Shown here in pieces: positions 15,292 to 22,912 of a DNA stretch of 34,190 bases. How positions within the stretch are numbered: the stretch's first letter is position 1; the number at the start of each line of letters is the position of its first letter. The DNA lies in the IMG/VR virus record IMGVR_UViG_3300009130_000084, positions 1 through 34,190 of that record, one strand, 5' to 3'. Both the position numbers and the translations under genes were made by a program. The notes beneath the pieces were generated by a model that saw only the letters and a list, made by a program, of their open reading frames with translations, ran no database searches and was not told the DNA's origin. This stretch comes from a virus.

Positions 15292-17218
15292 GTCTGTCCT
15301 CTAGTTGTTGAATAAGTTTCTTTATTTCATATTGGGTTTCAAACAACATTTCTTCTTCTCGGTTTAATCCTTCTCCCATTCCCATGGTCCCTTGTCCTAA
15401 ACGAAGAATGGGGTCACCACCATTAAATAGGTTCCTGTTACCCCGAGAGCCCTTTTCGCCGGTGACCGCAGATTGAATACTCCGGTTTCGAGCGCCCGAA
15501 CGTCTGCCGTCAATACTCCGTTTGATATTTTTATTGGTCTTTTTGTCTGTCCTGAACCCAGGGGCATCGGGGGTGCCTCCGCCGCCGGCGGGTGGTTCAG
15601 CTAAAAGGGTGCCCGGCTCAGGATCCTCTAGTGGGGCTGCTTCCTCATCTGCGCCTGCATCCCCCAGGAGGTCCCCGGCGGCACCGCCGTCGTCGCCAAG
15701 ATCAAGTGCTCCCGCAGCAGCACCTTCTTGAGCGGCCGCTCCTTCAATATCAGCGGCGAACTTGGCATCGCCGTATTGATCAATTTGGATACGCTCAATT
15801 TCTTCTTTAGAGAGTTTAAATATGTTCTCGTACACCCAACGCTTCGAAAAGTAACCTTCGGTAGCCGCACCCGCAATCTCAAAACGAGTCCGTAGAAATT
15901 CTAATTCTTGAAGCTCGGCAATTTTTGAAGGGTTATTGAGGCTTAAAGTGAACGACAGGAGATCATTGTTGCGATATCCCAAAGTAAATAAGTGAATAAT
16001 ACACATTTTCTCCAGTTCCGCGATCACCACCCTCTGGAGTCTCTGGATGGTTCGGGCGAACCGAATATCCTTTTGAGCTAACGTAGTTTTATCTTCTTGG
16101 GCATCACTTTGGGCCAAGTATGCTTTGGGAACTTTTAAAGCCGAGAAAAGTTTATCACGCAGATATTCTACATCATCGATGTCCCCGGTGAATTGTCCAC
16201 CCGCCAGGGTTTCAATACGGGTATTGTTGGTTGCGCCGCGAACCGGAATATAAAAATCCTCATCAACACTCATAGCATTGTAGCGCAAGTCCACCCGTCC
16301 CGAATCTTGATCCACAATCTGATTCCGCTTCATCTGGGTCTTTACTTGTTCAATGTATTGCTCTACATCTTCGGGGGCAATATTACCAACATCAATATAA
16401 AAAACGCGGCGCTCAGGAGATCTGACGATTCGATAAGCCATCATTGCATCTTCGAGAAGAACTAATTGACGCCATATGCGGCGGGCAGGTTCAAGTACTG
16501 AACTTCCATACGGAACATATTTATCATGACCTACCACTCTAAAGTGACACACCTGCCAGTTCTCAAACGTTACTCCCTTATTTCCTTCAGCCTGCTGCCA
16601 ATAAAACTGTACATAATTGGGATTAGTGGGGTCAGTGCCCTCAATTCTTTCCATCTCTCGCACCGGGAGGGGAACCACGTTCGTAATACCAAGCTTATCA
16701 TCGATGTCCATGTAGAGATAATAATCTCCGAATTTGCACATACTGCGAGCCCAGCCAAAAAGATTAGCCTCCGAGTTTAGAACTTTAAACAAGAGAGTAT
16801 TTATAATATCTTTGATTTCACGATTAGGGCAGTTTACTTGAATGATAGGATTAAAGATGGTCGAGGTCGTTATTTCGTCACCATAGATATCCAGAGCCGA
16901 CGCAATCTCCGGCATGTATTCCATTTGTTCAAAGTCGGTATAACGAAGTTGCTTGTTGCGCATCCCCAGGACAGCGTTAGTCTGATCTCCAAAGGGATTA
17001 TAATATTCCTTTTTCTTAAACTCTTTGCCGGTACTACTGGTGAAGGTGTATTTACCCACGTCGCGGCGTGTCCCCCGGATGACAGCGGGTCGATCATAGT
17101 TTACGATAGGACCACTAAAGAGGCGAGTTAACCTCTTGAAGAGTCCCGAGTCCTTGTTCCGGGGATTATTTTTTGAGGCACTTTGTTGAAGTGAACTTTT
17201 GTTATTATTATTTGCCAT
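15275..17218 (-). CDS. gp20: Portal vertex protein, gp20-like
   Basis: A 647-aa portal protein (T4 gp20: 524 aa). Family landmarks are YTDFEQMEYMPEIASALDIY (about 93-112), DEITTSTIFNP, FRVVGHDKYVPYGSSVLEPA (about 226-245) with RRIWRQLVLLEDAMMAYRIV, SPERRVFYIDVGNIAPEDVE (about 267-286), and VEYLRDKLFSALKVPKAYLA (about 350-369). About residue 490 onward is an extension absent from T4: a Gly/Ala/Asp low-complexity linker (about 490-550), a basic stretch (about 556-600), then a final helix (EEMLFETQYEIKKLIQQLED). The dodecameric portal is the DNA entry channel and head-assembly initiator. It follows the terminase by 3 nt, behind AAGGAT. Confidence 0.93.
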   Translation of the reverse strand: MANNNNKSSLQQSASKNNPRNKDSGLFKRLTRLFSGPIVNYDRPAVIRGTRRDVGKYTFTSSTGKEFKKKEYYNPFGDQTNAVLGMRNKQLRYTDFEQMEYMPEIASALDIYGDEITTSTIFNPIIQVNCPNREIKDIINTLLFKVLNSEANLFGWARSMCKFGDYYLYMDIDDKLGITNVVPLPVREMERIEGTDPTNPNYVQFYWQQAEGNKGVTFENWQVCHFRVVGHDKYVPYGSSVLEPARRIWRQLVLLEDAMMAYRIVRSPERRVFYIDVGNIAPEDVEQYIEQVKTQMKRNQIVDQDSGRVDLRYNAMSVDEDFYIPVRGATNNTRIETLAGGQFTGDIDDVEYLRDKLFSALKVPKAYLAQSDAQEDKTTLAQKDIRFARTIQRLQRVVIAELEKMCIIHLFTLGYRNNDLLSFTLSLNNPSKIAELQELEFLRTRFEIAGAATEGYFSKRWVYENIFKLSKEEIERIQIDQYGDAKFAADIEGAAAQEGAAAGALDLGDDGGAAGDLLGDAGADEEAAPLEDPEPGTLLAEPPAGGGGTPDAPGFRTDKKTNKNIKRSIDGRRSGARNRSIQSAVTGEKGSRGNRNLFNGGDPILRLGQGTMGMGEGLNREEEMLFETQYEIKKLIQQLEDRHEDQT

Positions 17219-17221
17219 GGC

Positions 17222-18793
17222 TTATCCTTTAATTATCCACCCTAAGTCGTGTGATCGCCCATCAGTACCCTTAAAGGTTTGTTGTCCCTGTTTGTAGCCG
17301 TGCTGTCCTTCAATTTTAGTATTTAACACAGTGTTAGAAACTGATATGCTATTGAGTAAGGCTTTATTATAATTAATCTCCCGTTGATTTACTGTTAAAG
17401 CTGTTTCTCGTACCCAACACGCAATAGACGTCGCAATAACCAAATCATCGTTATAACTCCGCATCGCTTGTGGTCGCCCATTGTGCCACACAAACGTTTT
17501 AATTTCGTTCGCCAAGCGCAATGAGTTAATTGTAATTAGCTTATTCCTGACGAATTCCTCAAACTTCGCAATAACAAGTGGGCGAGTCTTCATCGACATG
17601 GTAAAGCCAGGTACTCCTCCTACTGCTTGGGCAGTAAGCTCATCAACATATTCGTGAGTTGATTTTACACTATAATACAGATTGTTATAGAGCATCTCTT
17701 GGAGTCTATTAAGGACACCAATCCCTAAAGAATTATTCTCAATGACCAAAAGCGCATCATTATATTCTGACGCGATGGAGTGCAAAAGGGGAGCAAACAT
17801 ATCGGGAGTTATTTTCCCTTGATATTCCGCCACTTGTTCCATACTTTGGTTTTCGAAAACCTGGGCGACACTATAGTCACTACCGTCACCTCGTGCAACA
17901 TCAGCCACCAAGAGATATTCTCGGCTCGGTTCAGGCTCTTTCCATATCCAATAATTCCGGTCAAACCCGGTACGTTGCCGTGGTTCGGTGGCTCCCTCTA
18001 ATACTCTATGGAGGTCGTCTCCATGAACCACTGTCTCGCCCGATGCATTAAAATTACATTCTAATTCTTGTGCAATTTCTCGTTTAGACATGTTGCGGGT
18101 TTCTTTATGAAACCACGCCTGGTCACGTTCAGGGTGTACGTGCCACGGCAACAGAAGGGTCTGAAAGTCGTTTTTATTCTCTTTGGCTTCGGTATAGGTC
18201 TTATGAAACCAATTACCAACGCCATTGGGGGTAGATAAAGCTATACAGCGGCCACCTGTCGAAAGCGTCGGGTAAAGACCAGCCCATAGTTCATCCATCC
18301 CCTCCACAAAGGCAGCTTCATCCACCACTAAGAGAGAAAGCGCCTCAGAACGCCCGGCGTCGCCGGTGGTAGAGGATGCTTTAACTTGCGACCCGTTAGA
18401 CAATTCAAACGACTGGCGATTGTCAATAGAAATTTCCGCAATTTTAAGCCAGGGCGGCAAATGCTTATGGATAGCTTTAATCTTTTTAACTAAATTAGTG
18501 GCGGTTCCCAGCTTGGTAGCTACGACCAACACATTCTTATCGCGATGAAAGAGCATCAGCCAACAAACATAAGCCGCCACCGTAGTGGAAATGCCTAACT
18601 GGCGCGCTTTTAAAATAACAGTAAAACGATGCTTATTAAATTCGTCTAACGCTTCTTTTTGAAAATCATACAGATCAAAAGGAATCAGTCCCCGCATCGG
18701 ATGGGAGATCTGCGCATATTGGTTACAGAAATAAGCCGGATCTTTGCCACAGCGGATAATCTCCGCCATTGTTTCCCGCTTGGTGGACGGCAT
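17222..18793 (-). CDS. gp17: Terminase large subunit, gp17-like ATPase/nuclease
   Basis: A 523-aa DNA packaging motor (T4 gp17: 610 aa). The adenine-binding region PFDLYDFQKEALDEF is followed by Walker A KARQLGIST (about 62-70), Walker B LLVVDEA (D158, E159) and coupling motif ALSTP (about 185-189). The RNase-H-like nuclease domain shows acidic residues at D298 (LLVADVARG), E352 (LLVIENNS) and D449/D450 (YNDDLVIA). All key residues are present, so an active enzyme is expected. It starts at a TAATG junction with the upstream gene, with GGAGG 6 nt before the ATG. T4's longer N-terminus is missing. Confidence 0.95.
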   Translation of the reverse strand: MPSTKRETMAEIIRCGKDPAYFCNQYAQISHPMRGLIPFDLYDFQKEALDEFNKHRFTVILKARQLGISTTVAAYVCWLMLFHRDKNVLVVATKLGTATNLVKKIKAIHKHLPPWLKIAEISIDNRQSFELSNGSQVKASSTTGDAGRSEALSLLVVDEAAFVEGMDELWAGLYPTLSTGGRCIALSTPNGVGNWFHKTYTEAKENKNDFQTLLLPWHVHPERDQAWFHKETRNMSKREIAQELECNFNASGETVVHGDDLHRVLEGATEPRQRTGFDRNYWIWKEPEPSREYLLVADVARGDGSDYSVAQVFENQSMEQVAEYQGKITPDMFAPLLHSIASEYNDALLVIENNSLGIGVLNRLQEMLYNNLYYSVKSTHEYVDELTAQAVGGVPGFTMSMKTRPLVIAKFEEFVRNKLITINSLRLANEIKTFVWHNGRPQAMRSYNDDLVIATSIACWVRETALTVNQREINYNKALLNSISVSNTVLNTKIEGQHGYKQGQQTFKGTDGRSHDLGWIIKG

Positions 18794-19350
18794 TATGCCT
18801 CCGGCGTATCAGGATTTTTTTTAGCTTTATCGTTAGAAGGCCGTTTAGCTTTCGCCGTATTCCAGAAATCCTTGAACTGACTGTAATATGGGTCATCGCG
18901 GTGATTTTGGGAATCCGTACGAATGGCTTCCGCTCCCGCTTTTTCGAGTCCGCCGATACTATACTGCTTAGATGCCTGGACCCAGGTGCGATACTTTGAA
19001 GTGGCTTGAACCAGAATATCCACGCCATCTTGTGGCTTCAGGGTGATAGAATCTTTAGTGATATTTTTATATTCTTTTTTAAGAAACTTGGCGATGTCTT
19101 TGAACTTTTCCTCAATCTCGTTCTCAAAACGGTTGCGCGGATGAAGTTCTTTAACTTGCATTTCGCTCTGATAGTTTATAACAAGCTTATCGCCGGCATA
19201 TTTAACCGCGAACCCATCAATCACACGACTGTCGATAAGAGGATTCCCCTCTTCGCGCTTGAGTCCAATTTCTTTATCCAGATGGGCTCCATCGTAAGCA
19301 TTTGCTGCGGCTTGAGCCAGCCCTCGAATAATCTCTAATGTAGTAGCCAT
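18793..19350 (-). CDS. Conserved phage protein coupled to terminase, function unknown
   Basis: A 185-aa protein. The N-terminal helix MATTLEIIRGLAQAAANAYD is followed by GLKREEGNPLIDSRVIDGFA (about 29-48), a beta region (VKYAGDKLVINYQSEMQVKE), a charged helix (FENEIEEKFKDIAKFLKKEY) and a region with VDILVQATSKYRTWVQASKQ. From memory, this pattern is conserved near terminase or structural genes in aquatic T4-like phages. It shares a TAATG junction with terminase, where T4 has small terminase gp16, but I see no DNA-binding helix-turn-helix or gp16-like coiled coil. A minor structural protein is the main alternative. Confidence 0.6.
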   Translation of the reverse strand: MATTLEIIRGLAQAAANAYDGAHLDKEIGLKREEGNPLIDSRVIDGFAVKYAGDKLVINYQSEMQVKELHPRNRFENEIEEKFKDIAKFLKKEYKNITKDSITLKPQDGVDILVQATSKYRTWVQASKQYSIGGLEKAGAEAIRTDSQNHRDDPYYSQFKDFWNTAKAKRPSNDKAKKNPDTPEA

Positions 19351-19767
19351 TTATGTTCTTCTCCTTGAAAGCGTAGAATCTATATAATCATCATCGGGTC
19401 GCCAACCTGTTGTCCATTGTTCTTCCCGAGATTGAACAAAATCGTAATAACACGGACGACATACTTGAAACCTATTCATATATAGGTCATCAGCGGCTGA
19501 AAATGAATATGTTTTACACACGGGGCATGTTCGCCCTCCGGTTTTCACCTTTGGTCGTTTGCGTACAGTAATTTCCCCTATTTGTAATGTTTCCCGCGAA
19601 GGGGGTCGGTTCTGTGTTTTCGTGCGGCGGACAGACAATTGGGAAAAATATTCTTTTTCTTTATCCTCTTCCCAGTCGCAGCGGAAATCTTGCACTGCCT
19701 CTTTGCCATACTTTTGAGCAATAGCTTTTTCAATGGCTGCAACTTGATCCCAGTCTTTCTTGCTCAT
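19351..19767 (-). CDS. Zinc-ribbon protein of unknown function
   Basis: A 138-aa, highly charged protein with a treble-clef/zinc-ribbon pattern: CPVC (about 81-84) and CRPC (about 103-106), 18 residues apart, with the intervening TYSFSAADDLYMNRFQV. The N-terminal half is helical (WDQVAAIEKAIAQKYGKEAV) and the C-terminus is Arg/Asp/Trp-rich. Such small zinc proteins often bind nucleic acid or a polymerase, but nothing here fixes the partner. It ends directly before the next gene and starts in a 4-nt ATGA overlap with the preceding stop, so it belongs to a tightly packed operon. Confidence 0.6.
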   Translation of the reverse strand: MSKKDWDQVAAIEKAIAQKYGKEAVQDFRCDWEEDKEKEYFSQLSVRRTKTQNRPPSRETLQIGEITVRKRPKVKTGGRTCPVCKTYSFSAADDLYMNRFQVCRPCYYDFVQSREEQWTTGWRPDDDYIDSTLSRRRT

Positions 19768-20144
19768 CGCTGGTACACCGCATGAACAATTCCCACCGAC
19801 AACCCGGTCCCAAGGAGCAAACCCGTGAGAACACCGAGAGTTCCACGATTTCTGTCAAACCATGAGTTGTTTTTTTTGAGTTGATCTTCGAGCTTGATGA
19901 TGGAGGATTTATAGGTCTCCTGCATCTGCGTACATACCTTTTTATCTACCGAACAATCTCCCAATAGAGCATTGGTGTCTATTTTGTTCTGGAGAAGCTT
20001 GCGGAAATCTTCTTCGCTTATCAAGATTCCCACATAGGTGTCCCCTTCTACCTCAACCGCCGCAGGGCGTGGGTCAAAAGTGACGACCTCGGCACCTGCG
20101 GCGTTAAGTGAAAAGAATAATATGCACGCAACTATTTTCTTCAT
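19764..20144 (-). CDS. Exported membrane protein with signal peptide and C-terminal TM segment
   Basis: A 126-aa protein. The N-terminus MKKIVACILFFSLNAAGAEV is a clear signal peptide with a likely cleavage site after AGA (about 18). The mature part has an acidic beta region (VEVEGDTYVGILISEEDFRK), two Cys (about 63 and 70: CSVDKKVC) that could form a periplasmic disulfide, a short coiled coil (IIKLEDQLKKNN) and a C-terminal TM helix (GVLTGLLLGTGLSVGIVHAV). The predicted topology is a periplasmic domain anchored by its C-terminus. Neighbouring holin- and spanin-like genes suggest a role in lysis or envelope modification; no family recognised. Confidence 0.6.
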   Translation of the reverse strand: MKKIVACILFFSLNAAGAEVVTFDPRPAAVEVEGDTYVGILISEEDFRKLLQNKIDTNALLGDCSVDKKVCTQMQETYKSSIIKLEDQLKKNNSWFDRNRGTLGVLTGLLLGTGLSVGIVHAVYQR

Positions 20145-20145
20145 T

Positions 20146-21279
20146 TTATTTAAGGAACTTCTTTAGTCCCTCAATACGCTTAGAGGGTCGCTTCAGTCCG
20201 CTGACCAACGTATAGGTGACGAGCTTATCCCTCTTATCATCTTCATAAATGCCGCGATGAATGATGGCACCGCCCGTCAAAGCGGCCAGCGTATCAAATC
20301 CAAATTCAATACTATCCATCAACCCTACAGTCTCTTCAAAGATTTCTTCGCCCCCGACTACAATACAGGCTGCGCCCGTCGCAGTGGTCAAATCAAAGCC
20401 CTCTGCCAGCAGAGTTTTCTCCAGATTTTTCTTAAGAGCATTAGAGATAGCTGTTTCACTCTCTACATCTTTGACGCTGGTAACACCCATAATCATGCAC
20501 CCAGACTGTCGCATAATGCTGTCGTAATCGGTAGCATCAAAGGTTGTGTATTCTGAATCCTGATTTGCCAGGACGTTAAAGACGTGGAACAAGCCCGCGA
20601 CTGTATTGTTGATGGTGGTCCAAAACTTCTTCACTGTCAGTTTAGGGTAAAGTTTTTTAATCTTCTCGTTGTCCACCATAATGAGGGGGGCAATCTTCCC
20701 TTTCTCTGCGAGCCCGCAAAGTTGGTTAATGCGATTGTGAGCATTCTTGGCTACCGTGGGGGAAGCCGACTCGCCAGCCGTTGGAAGGGAAGCTATGACG
20801 CCAACCCGCTGGTCCACATCTTCTACACCAATGTAAGTGAAGTACTTTTTGGCGACTTTTATCAGGGTATTAACTGTCCCTCCACCAGAACCACCCGAAA
20901 CCCCAAGGCAAATCATGATGCGATCAACGTTGGTCCCGAAAATTTCACGGAACTTGTTGAACACTTCTTGTTCTTTGCGTTCGATGGCTGCTTCGGCTTT
21001 GGCTTGGTCTTTGCCGGCACCCTGTTCACCATGTTCGTCCACTAAGAACTTTTGCTCGTCGGGAATATCCAATCCATTAAGATCTGAGCGAGCGGTATTC
21101 ACCGCCACCGTCTTGGTATAACCCATGTCGTAAAACGCCTTTGCCATACGACCGCCGCCTTGGCCAGCGCCAACTATAGCATAAGTGAGCGCGCCGCCAG
21201 ACTTATCCTCGACGGTTTCCTGCTCTTCATTTAAGTCGGGATCATAGTCCTCGATTTCAAGTGTAGGAATGTCTACCAT
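20146..21279 (-). CDS. FtsZ/tubulin-superfamily GTPase
   Basis: A 377-aa protein with the tubulin/FtsZ nucleotide-binding plan. After a 30-residue acidic N-terminus come AIVGAGQGGGRMAKAF (about 34-49), VAVNTARSDLNGL (about 58-70, like FtsZ 'VNTD.q.L'), the GTP signature LGVSGGSGGGTV (about 125-136), and a likely T7 loop FDATDYDSIM (about 247-256) with acidic residues D248, D251 and D253. Phage tubulins (PhuZ, TubZ) polymerise to move or position DNA or capsids; bacterial FtsZ drives division. Which applies is unknown. It is among late genes upstream of the terminase block, behind TAAGGAG. No long C-terminal FtsA/ZipA-binding tail is evident. Confidence 0.8.
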   Translation of the reverse strand: MVDIPTLEIEDYDPDLNEEQETVEDKSGGALTYAIVGAGQGGGRMAKAFYDMGYTKTVAVNTARSDLNGLDIPDEQKFLVDEHGEQGAGKDQAKAEAAIERKEQEVFNKFREIFGTNVDRIMICLGVSGGSGGGTVNTLIKVAKKYFTYIGVEDVDQRVGVIASLPTAGESASPTVAKNAHNRINQLCGLAEKGKIAPLIMVDNEKIKKLYPKLTVKKFWTTINNTVAGLFHVFNVLANQDSEYTTFDATDYDSIMRQSGCMIMGVTSVKDVESETAISNALKKNLEKTLLAEGFDLTTATGAACIVVGGEEIFEETVGLMDSIEFGFDTLAALTGGAIIHRGIYEDDKRDKLVTYTLVSGLKRPSKRIEGLKKFLK

Positions 21280-21291
21280 TTGTTTTTCTCC

Positions 21292-21606
21292 TTAGATGTC
21301 TAATTCCTTATGAAGTCTGATGAGAGCTTTCAAACGTTCTTCCCGATCGTCTATTTTTGCGGTGTCCCGCAGGCGATTTTCAAAGACGCTCTTGACGGCT
21401 CCAATCTTATCTTTTTCCAGTCTACCACGTAACTCGGATTCCTTTAAGGCTACTGTGGCTTCTGTCTTTATGGCTTCCAAATATTTTACTTTATTATGTC
21501 CGGGTTTTAGCAGCCGATAAAAGTAAATCAGGAGGCTTGCCACGACGACAAACCCCAGTACAAACTTCCACCACCCGGACTTGAGCTTGTACCATAACCA
21601 TTTCAT
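21292..21606 (-). CDS. Membrane-anchored coiled-coil protein, Rz/i-spanin-like candidate
   Basis: A 104-aa protein, taking the ATG at 21606. A longer frame to 21681 exists, but it overlaps the upstream gene and starts with an unlikely Cys-rich stretch. The ATGA overlap with the upstream stop supports the shorter form. Residues about 12-32 (WKFVLGFVVVASLLIYFYRL) form one TM helix after a short basic, aromatic N-terminus. The rest is a charged helix (LRGRLEKDKIGAVKSVFENR; DDREERLKALIRLHKE). This N-anchor plus periplasmic coiled coil is the architecture of inner-membrane spanins that disrupt the outer membrane at lysis. The small holin-like gene directly upstream fits, but no o-spanin partner is certain. 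Confidence 0.55.
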   Translation of the reverse strand: MKWLWYKLKSGWWKFVLGFVVVASLLIYFYRLLKPGHNKVKYLEAIKTEATVALKESELRGRLEKDKIGAVKSVFENRLRDTAKIDDREERLKALIRLHKELDI

Positions 21607-21788
21607 TTTCCGTGTTTCCACCTGGCAGCAATATCGGCTGCTCCTTGTAATCCGATGTAGGCAAGCGATACAGCCACCCAATCGCTACTGGATAGAGCAC
21701 CTGTTGCCAAGAAAGCTGTGGAAGTCATCCATACCATTAATTTTCGTGATGCCCATTTTCCGAGCCATTGGTCTATTTTTTCGTGCAT
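21603..21788 (-). CDS. Small membrane protein, holin-like
   Basis: A 61-aa protein with two short hydrophobic segments (LMVWMTSTAFLATGAL and WVAVSLAYIGLQGAADIAA) separated by SSSD, a charged N-terminus (HEKIDQWLGKWASRK) and a basic C-terminus (ARWKHGK). Size, hairpin topology and charged ends are typical of class II holins. From memory, similar 'W...s.aYiG.Qg..D' sequences occur in T4-like phages. It overlaps the spanin-like gene by 4 nt and has GAGGAGG about 11 nt upstream. No endolysin is in the window, so the function rests on topology and neighbour only. Confidence 0.55.
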   Translation of the reverse strand: MHEKIDQWLGKWASRKLMVWMTSTAFLATGALSSSDWVAVSLAYIGLQGAADIAARWKHGK

Positions 21789-21811
21789 ATCTACAGCACC
21801 TCCTCTGTAGA

Positions 21812-21821
21812 TATAAGTAGT
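21812..21821 (-). promoter_or_regulatory. ACTATTTATA-type element upstream of holin-like gene (ACTACTTATA)
   Basis: The coding strand reads ACTACTTATA, one base from the recurrent element, 23 nt upstream of the ATG. The context GGACTACTTATA parallels GGACTATTTATA at the next gene upstream, and the spacing to the GAGGAGG site is similar. Confidence 0.4.
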
Positions 21822-21839
21822 CCAACCGAAAGGTTTTAA

Positions 21840-22289
21840 CTACCCCACGTCAACAGGGTCTTCAACCACCTCATCAGGGGGAACGACAGCCTCGGCTTCA
21901 GCCTGCGCGTCTTGAGCCTCTTGTGCCGCCGCGGCAGCAGCCGCAACAATGGTGCGTTTCAAAATACCGGCAAATTTCTTAGCTTGAGCGTCAGACAAAC
22001 CCATCTCCAGGGCAGCCTTTTCGGCACCTAAGCCTAAATTGGCGACGGTAGCCTGCTCGTCTTTAAATGCAATCAAATATTTAAGAAAAAGTCGTGAACC
22101 ATCCATGAACTCTTTGGGTCCCTGAAGTCTATTGACGGCAAGCCAGGCCGTTTTTCCATCCGCAGTTCCCGGCTCGAAAGGAACCACCCCTCTTTGACCG
22201 TCTTCCTTCAACAAACGGTGGATTACTTTCGGATTCTTCATTAACTCTTCTTTGAGGAGTTTGGTTAAATGACTTCGAGAAATCTTCAT
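21840..22289 (-). CDS. MKIS-type N-terminal peptide protein with Ala-rich helix
   Basis: A 149-aa protein starting MKISRSHLTKLLKEELMKNP, a member of the recurrent MKIS peptide family. R-L-L-K-E followed by D-G (about 25-31) resembles the L-K-E boundary of the MCP propeptide and the effector peptides. The body has a small folded region (DGKTAWLAVNRLQGPKEFMD; LFLKYLIAFKDEQATVANLG) and an Ala/Glu-rich helix (KRTIVAAAAAAAQEAQDAQA), ending in an acidic Pro/Val tail. No catalytic motif. GGGAGGG precedes the ATG, with an ACTATTTATA element 22 nt upstream. An internal virion protein is the working interpretation. Confidence 0.65.
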   Translation of the reverse strand: MKISRSHLTKLLKEELMKNPKVIHRLLKEDGQRGVVPFEPGTADGKTAWLAVNRLQGPKEFMDGSRLFLKYLIAFKDEQATVANLGLGAEKAALEMGLSDAQAKKFAGILKRTIVAAAAAAAQEAQDAQAEAEAVVPPDEVVEDPVDVG

Positions 22290-22310
22290 TATATTACCCT
22301 CCCAGGTGTC

Positions 22311-22320
22311 TATAAATAGT
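22311..22320 (-). promoter_or_regulatory. ACTATTTATA element upstream of MKIS-type gene
   Basis: The coding strand is an exact ACTATTTATA, 21 nt upstream of the ATG at 22289 and followed by a GGGAGGG ribosome-binding site. It is one of three exact copies in the window (7512-7521, here, 28936-28945). Confidence 0.5.
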
Positions 22321-22332
22321 CCATAAGATAGT

Positions 22333-22518
22333 TTAAAGATGTTTCTTTTTCGACCGCTGGTGAAGTTGTGTCAAGGATGAGCGTACTCTAATTTCTTTTC
22401 CCTCGTAAATAATGGTTGCGATCTTCTCCCACTTGTGGTATTCTTTTAGGAGACCTACCTTCCATCCTTCGTGGTCCGACCATGTGTATTTAAATCTTAC
22501 AAGGTCGCCGGCTCTCAT
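22333..22518 (-). CDS. Small SH3-like basic protein (AGDLV paralogue 2)
   Basis: A 61-aa protein beginning MRAGDLVRFKYTWSDHEGWK, with VGLLKEYHKWEKIATIIYEG and a basic C-terminus (QRSKKKHL). The alternating hydrophobic pattern and the opening 'aGDLVrf' suggest a compact SH3/KOW-like beta barrel. The upstream neighbour starts with the same MKAGDLV motif and overlaps by 4 nt (ATGA), so the two are probably diverged tandem duplicates. Small barrels of this type are common in phages, and their roles are mostly unknown. Confidence 0.55.
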   Translation of the reverse strand: MRAGDLVRFKYTWSDHEGWKVGLLKEYHKWEKIATIIYEGKEIRVRSSLTQLHQRSKKKHL

Positions 22519-22739
22519 TCTTTATTTTTCTTTTTTGTGCCCGGCGATACGACAACTATGTCGGTTTCGTGAATGTCATAAATGCCGCCTTCGGCGACTT
22601 CCATCCTATCGTCGCTTTCGTAGCCGACCCACCACACATTCCAGTATCCAGGCAGGTCGCACGGACCCATTACAAGACCGTAGCCGCCTGAGCCACTGCT
22701 GCTGAATATAGTACTTTGGACTAAATCACCGGCTTTCAT
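22515..22739 (-). CDS. Small SH3-like protein (AGDLV paralogue 1)
   Basis: A 74-aa protein beginning MKAGDLVQSTIFSSSGSGGY, then GLVMGPCDLPGYWNVWWVGY and a short beta region (GGIYDIHETDIVVVSPG) with a basic tail (KKKNKE). The frame is also open to an ATG at 22751, but the ATG at 22739 forms a TGATG junction with the stop of the small upstream gene and aligns with its paralogue's start, so I prefer it. The predicted SH3-like barrel may bind protein or nucleic acid. No function assigned. Confidence 0.55.
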   Translation of the reverse strand: MKAGDLVQSTIFSSSGSGGYGLVMGPCDLPGYWNVWWVGYESDDRMEVAEGGIYDIHETDIVVVSPGTKKKNKE

Positions 22740-22906
22740 CATAGGTCCCATTCACTGTCCCATATATCTTTATTTTTTTTTGGTTGCCCGGCATCCTCTC
22801 GGAGCGTGGATATAATGGATAGTCCAGTAGGCAAACCAATGATCGTAGAAAGCAGCAAGCCGCTGACGTAGGGATTAAGCTCCATAAACCAATCAAGAAC
22901 AGGCAT
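22739..22906 (-). CDS. 55-aa single-TM protein (short gene)
   Basis: An ATG at 22906 opens a 55-codon frame to a TGA at 22741-22739, filling the gap between the cytochrome gene (stop 6 nt upstream) and the SH3-like gene (1-nt TGATG overlap). The product starts MPVLDWFMELNPYVSGLLLS, continues with the hydrophobic TIIGLPTGLSIIST (TM about 13-33) and ends in a charged, Lys/Asp/Trp-rich tail (KKNKDIWDSEWDL). The compact junctions at both ends and membrane-like composition support a real gene. An accessory lysis or membrane role is possible; no family recognised. Confidence 0.55.
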   Translation of the reverse strand: MPVLDWFMELNPYVSGLLLSTIIGLPTGLSIISTLREDAGQPKKNKDIWDSEWDL

Positions 22907-22912
22907 CGTGCT

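Noticed and set aside
16797-16806. TATAAATA on the coding strand inside the portal gene
   Set aside because: It lies mid-gene within codons for conserved portal residues and no gene starts shortly downstream.
18793-19350. Small terminase (gp16) assignment for the gene before terminase
   Set aside because: Only position supports it. No gp16-like coiled coil or DNA-binding motif was visible, so it is left as unknown.
21607-21681. Extended start of the spanin-like gene at 21681
   Set aside because: The extra residues are Cys/Arg-rich and antagonise the membrane topology. They overlap the holin-like gene, whose stop forms an ATGA junction with the internal ATG.
22311-22320. TATAAATAGT on the plus strand as T4-type late promoters firing rightward
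   Set aside because: The plus orientation matches the T4 late consensus, but there are no plus-strand genes to express. Positions relative to minus-strand starts fit a coding-strand element better. Antisense transcription cannot be excluded.
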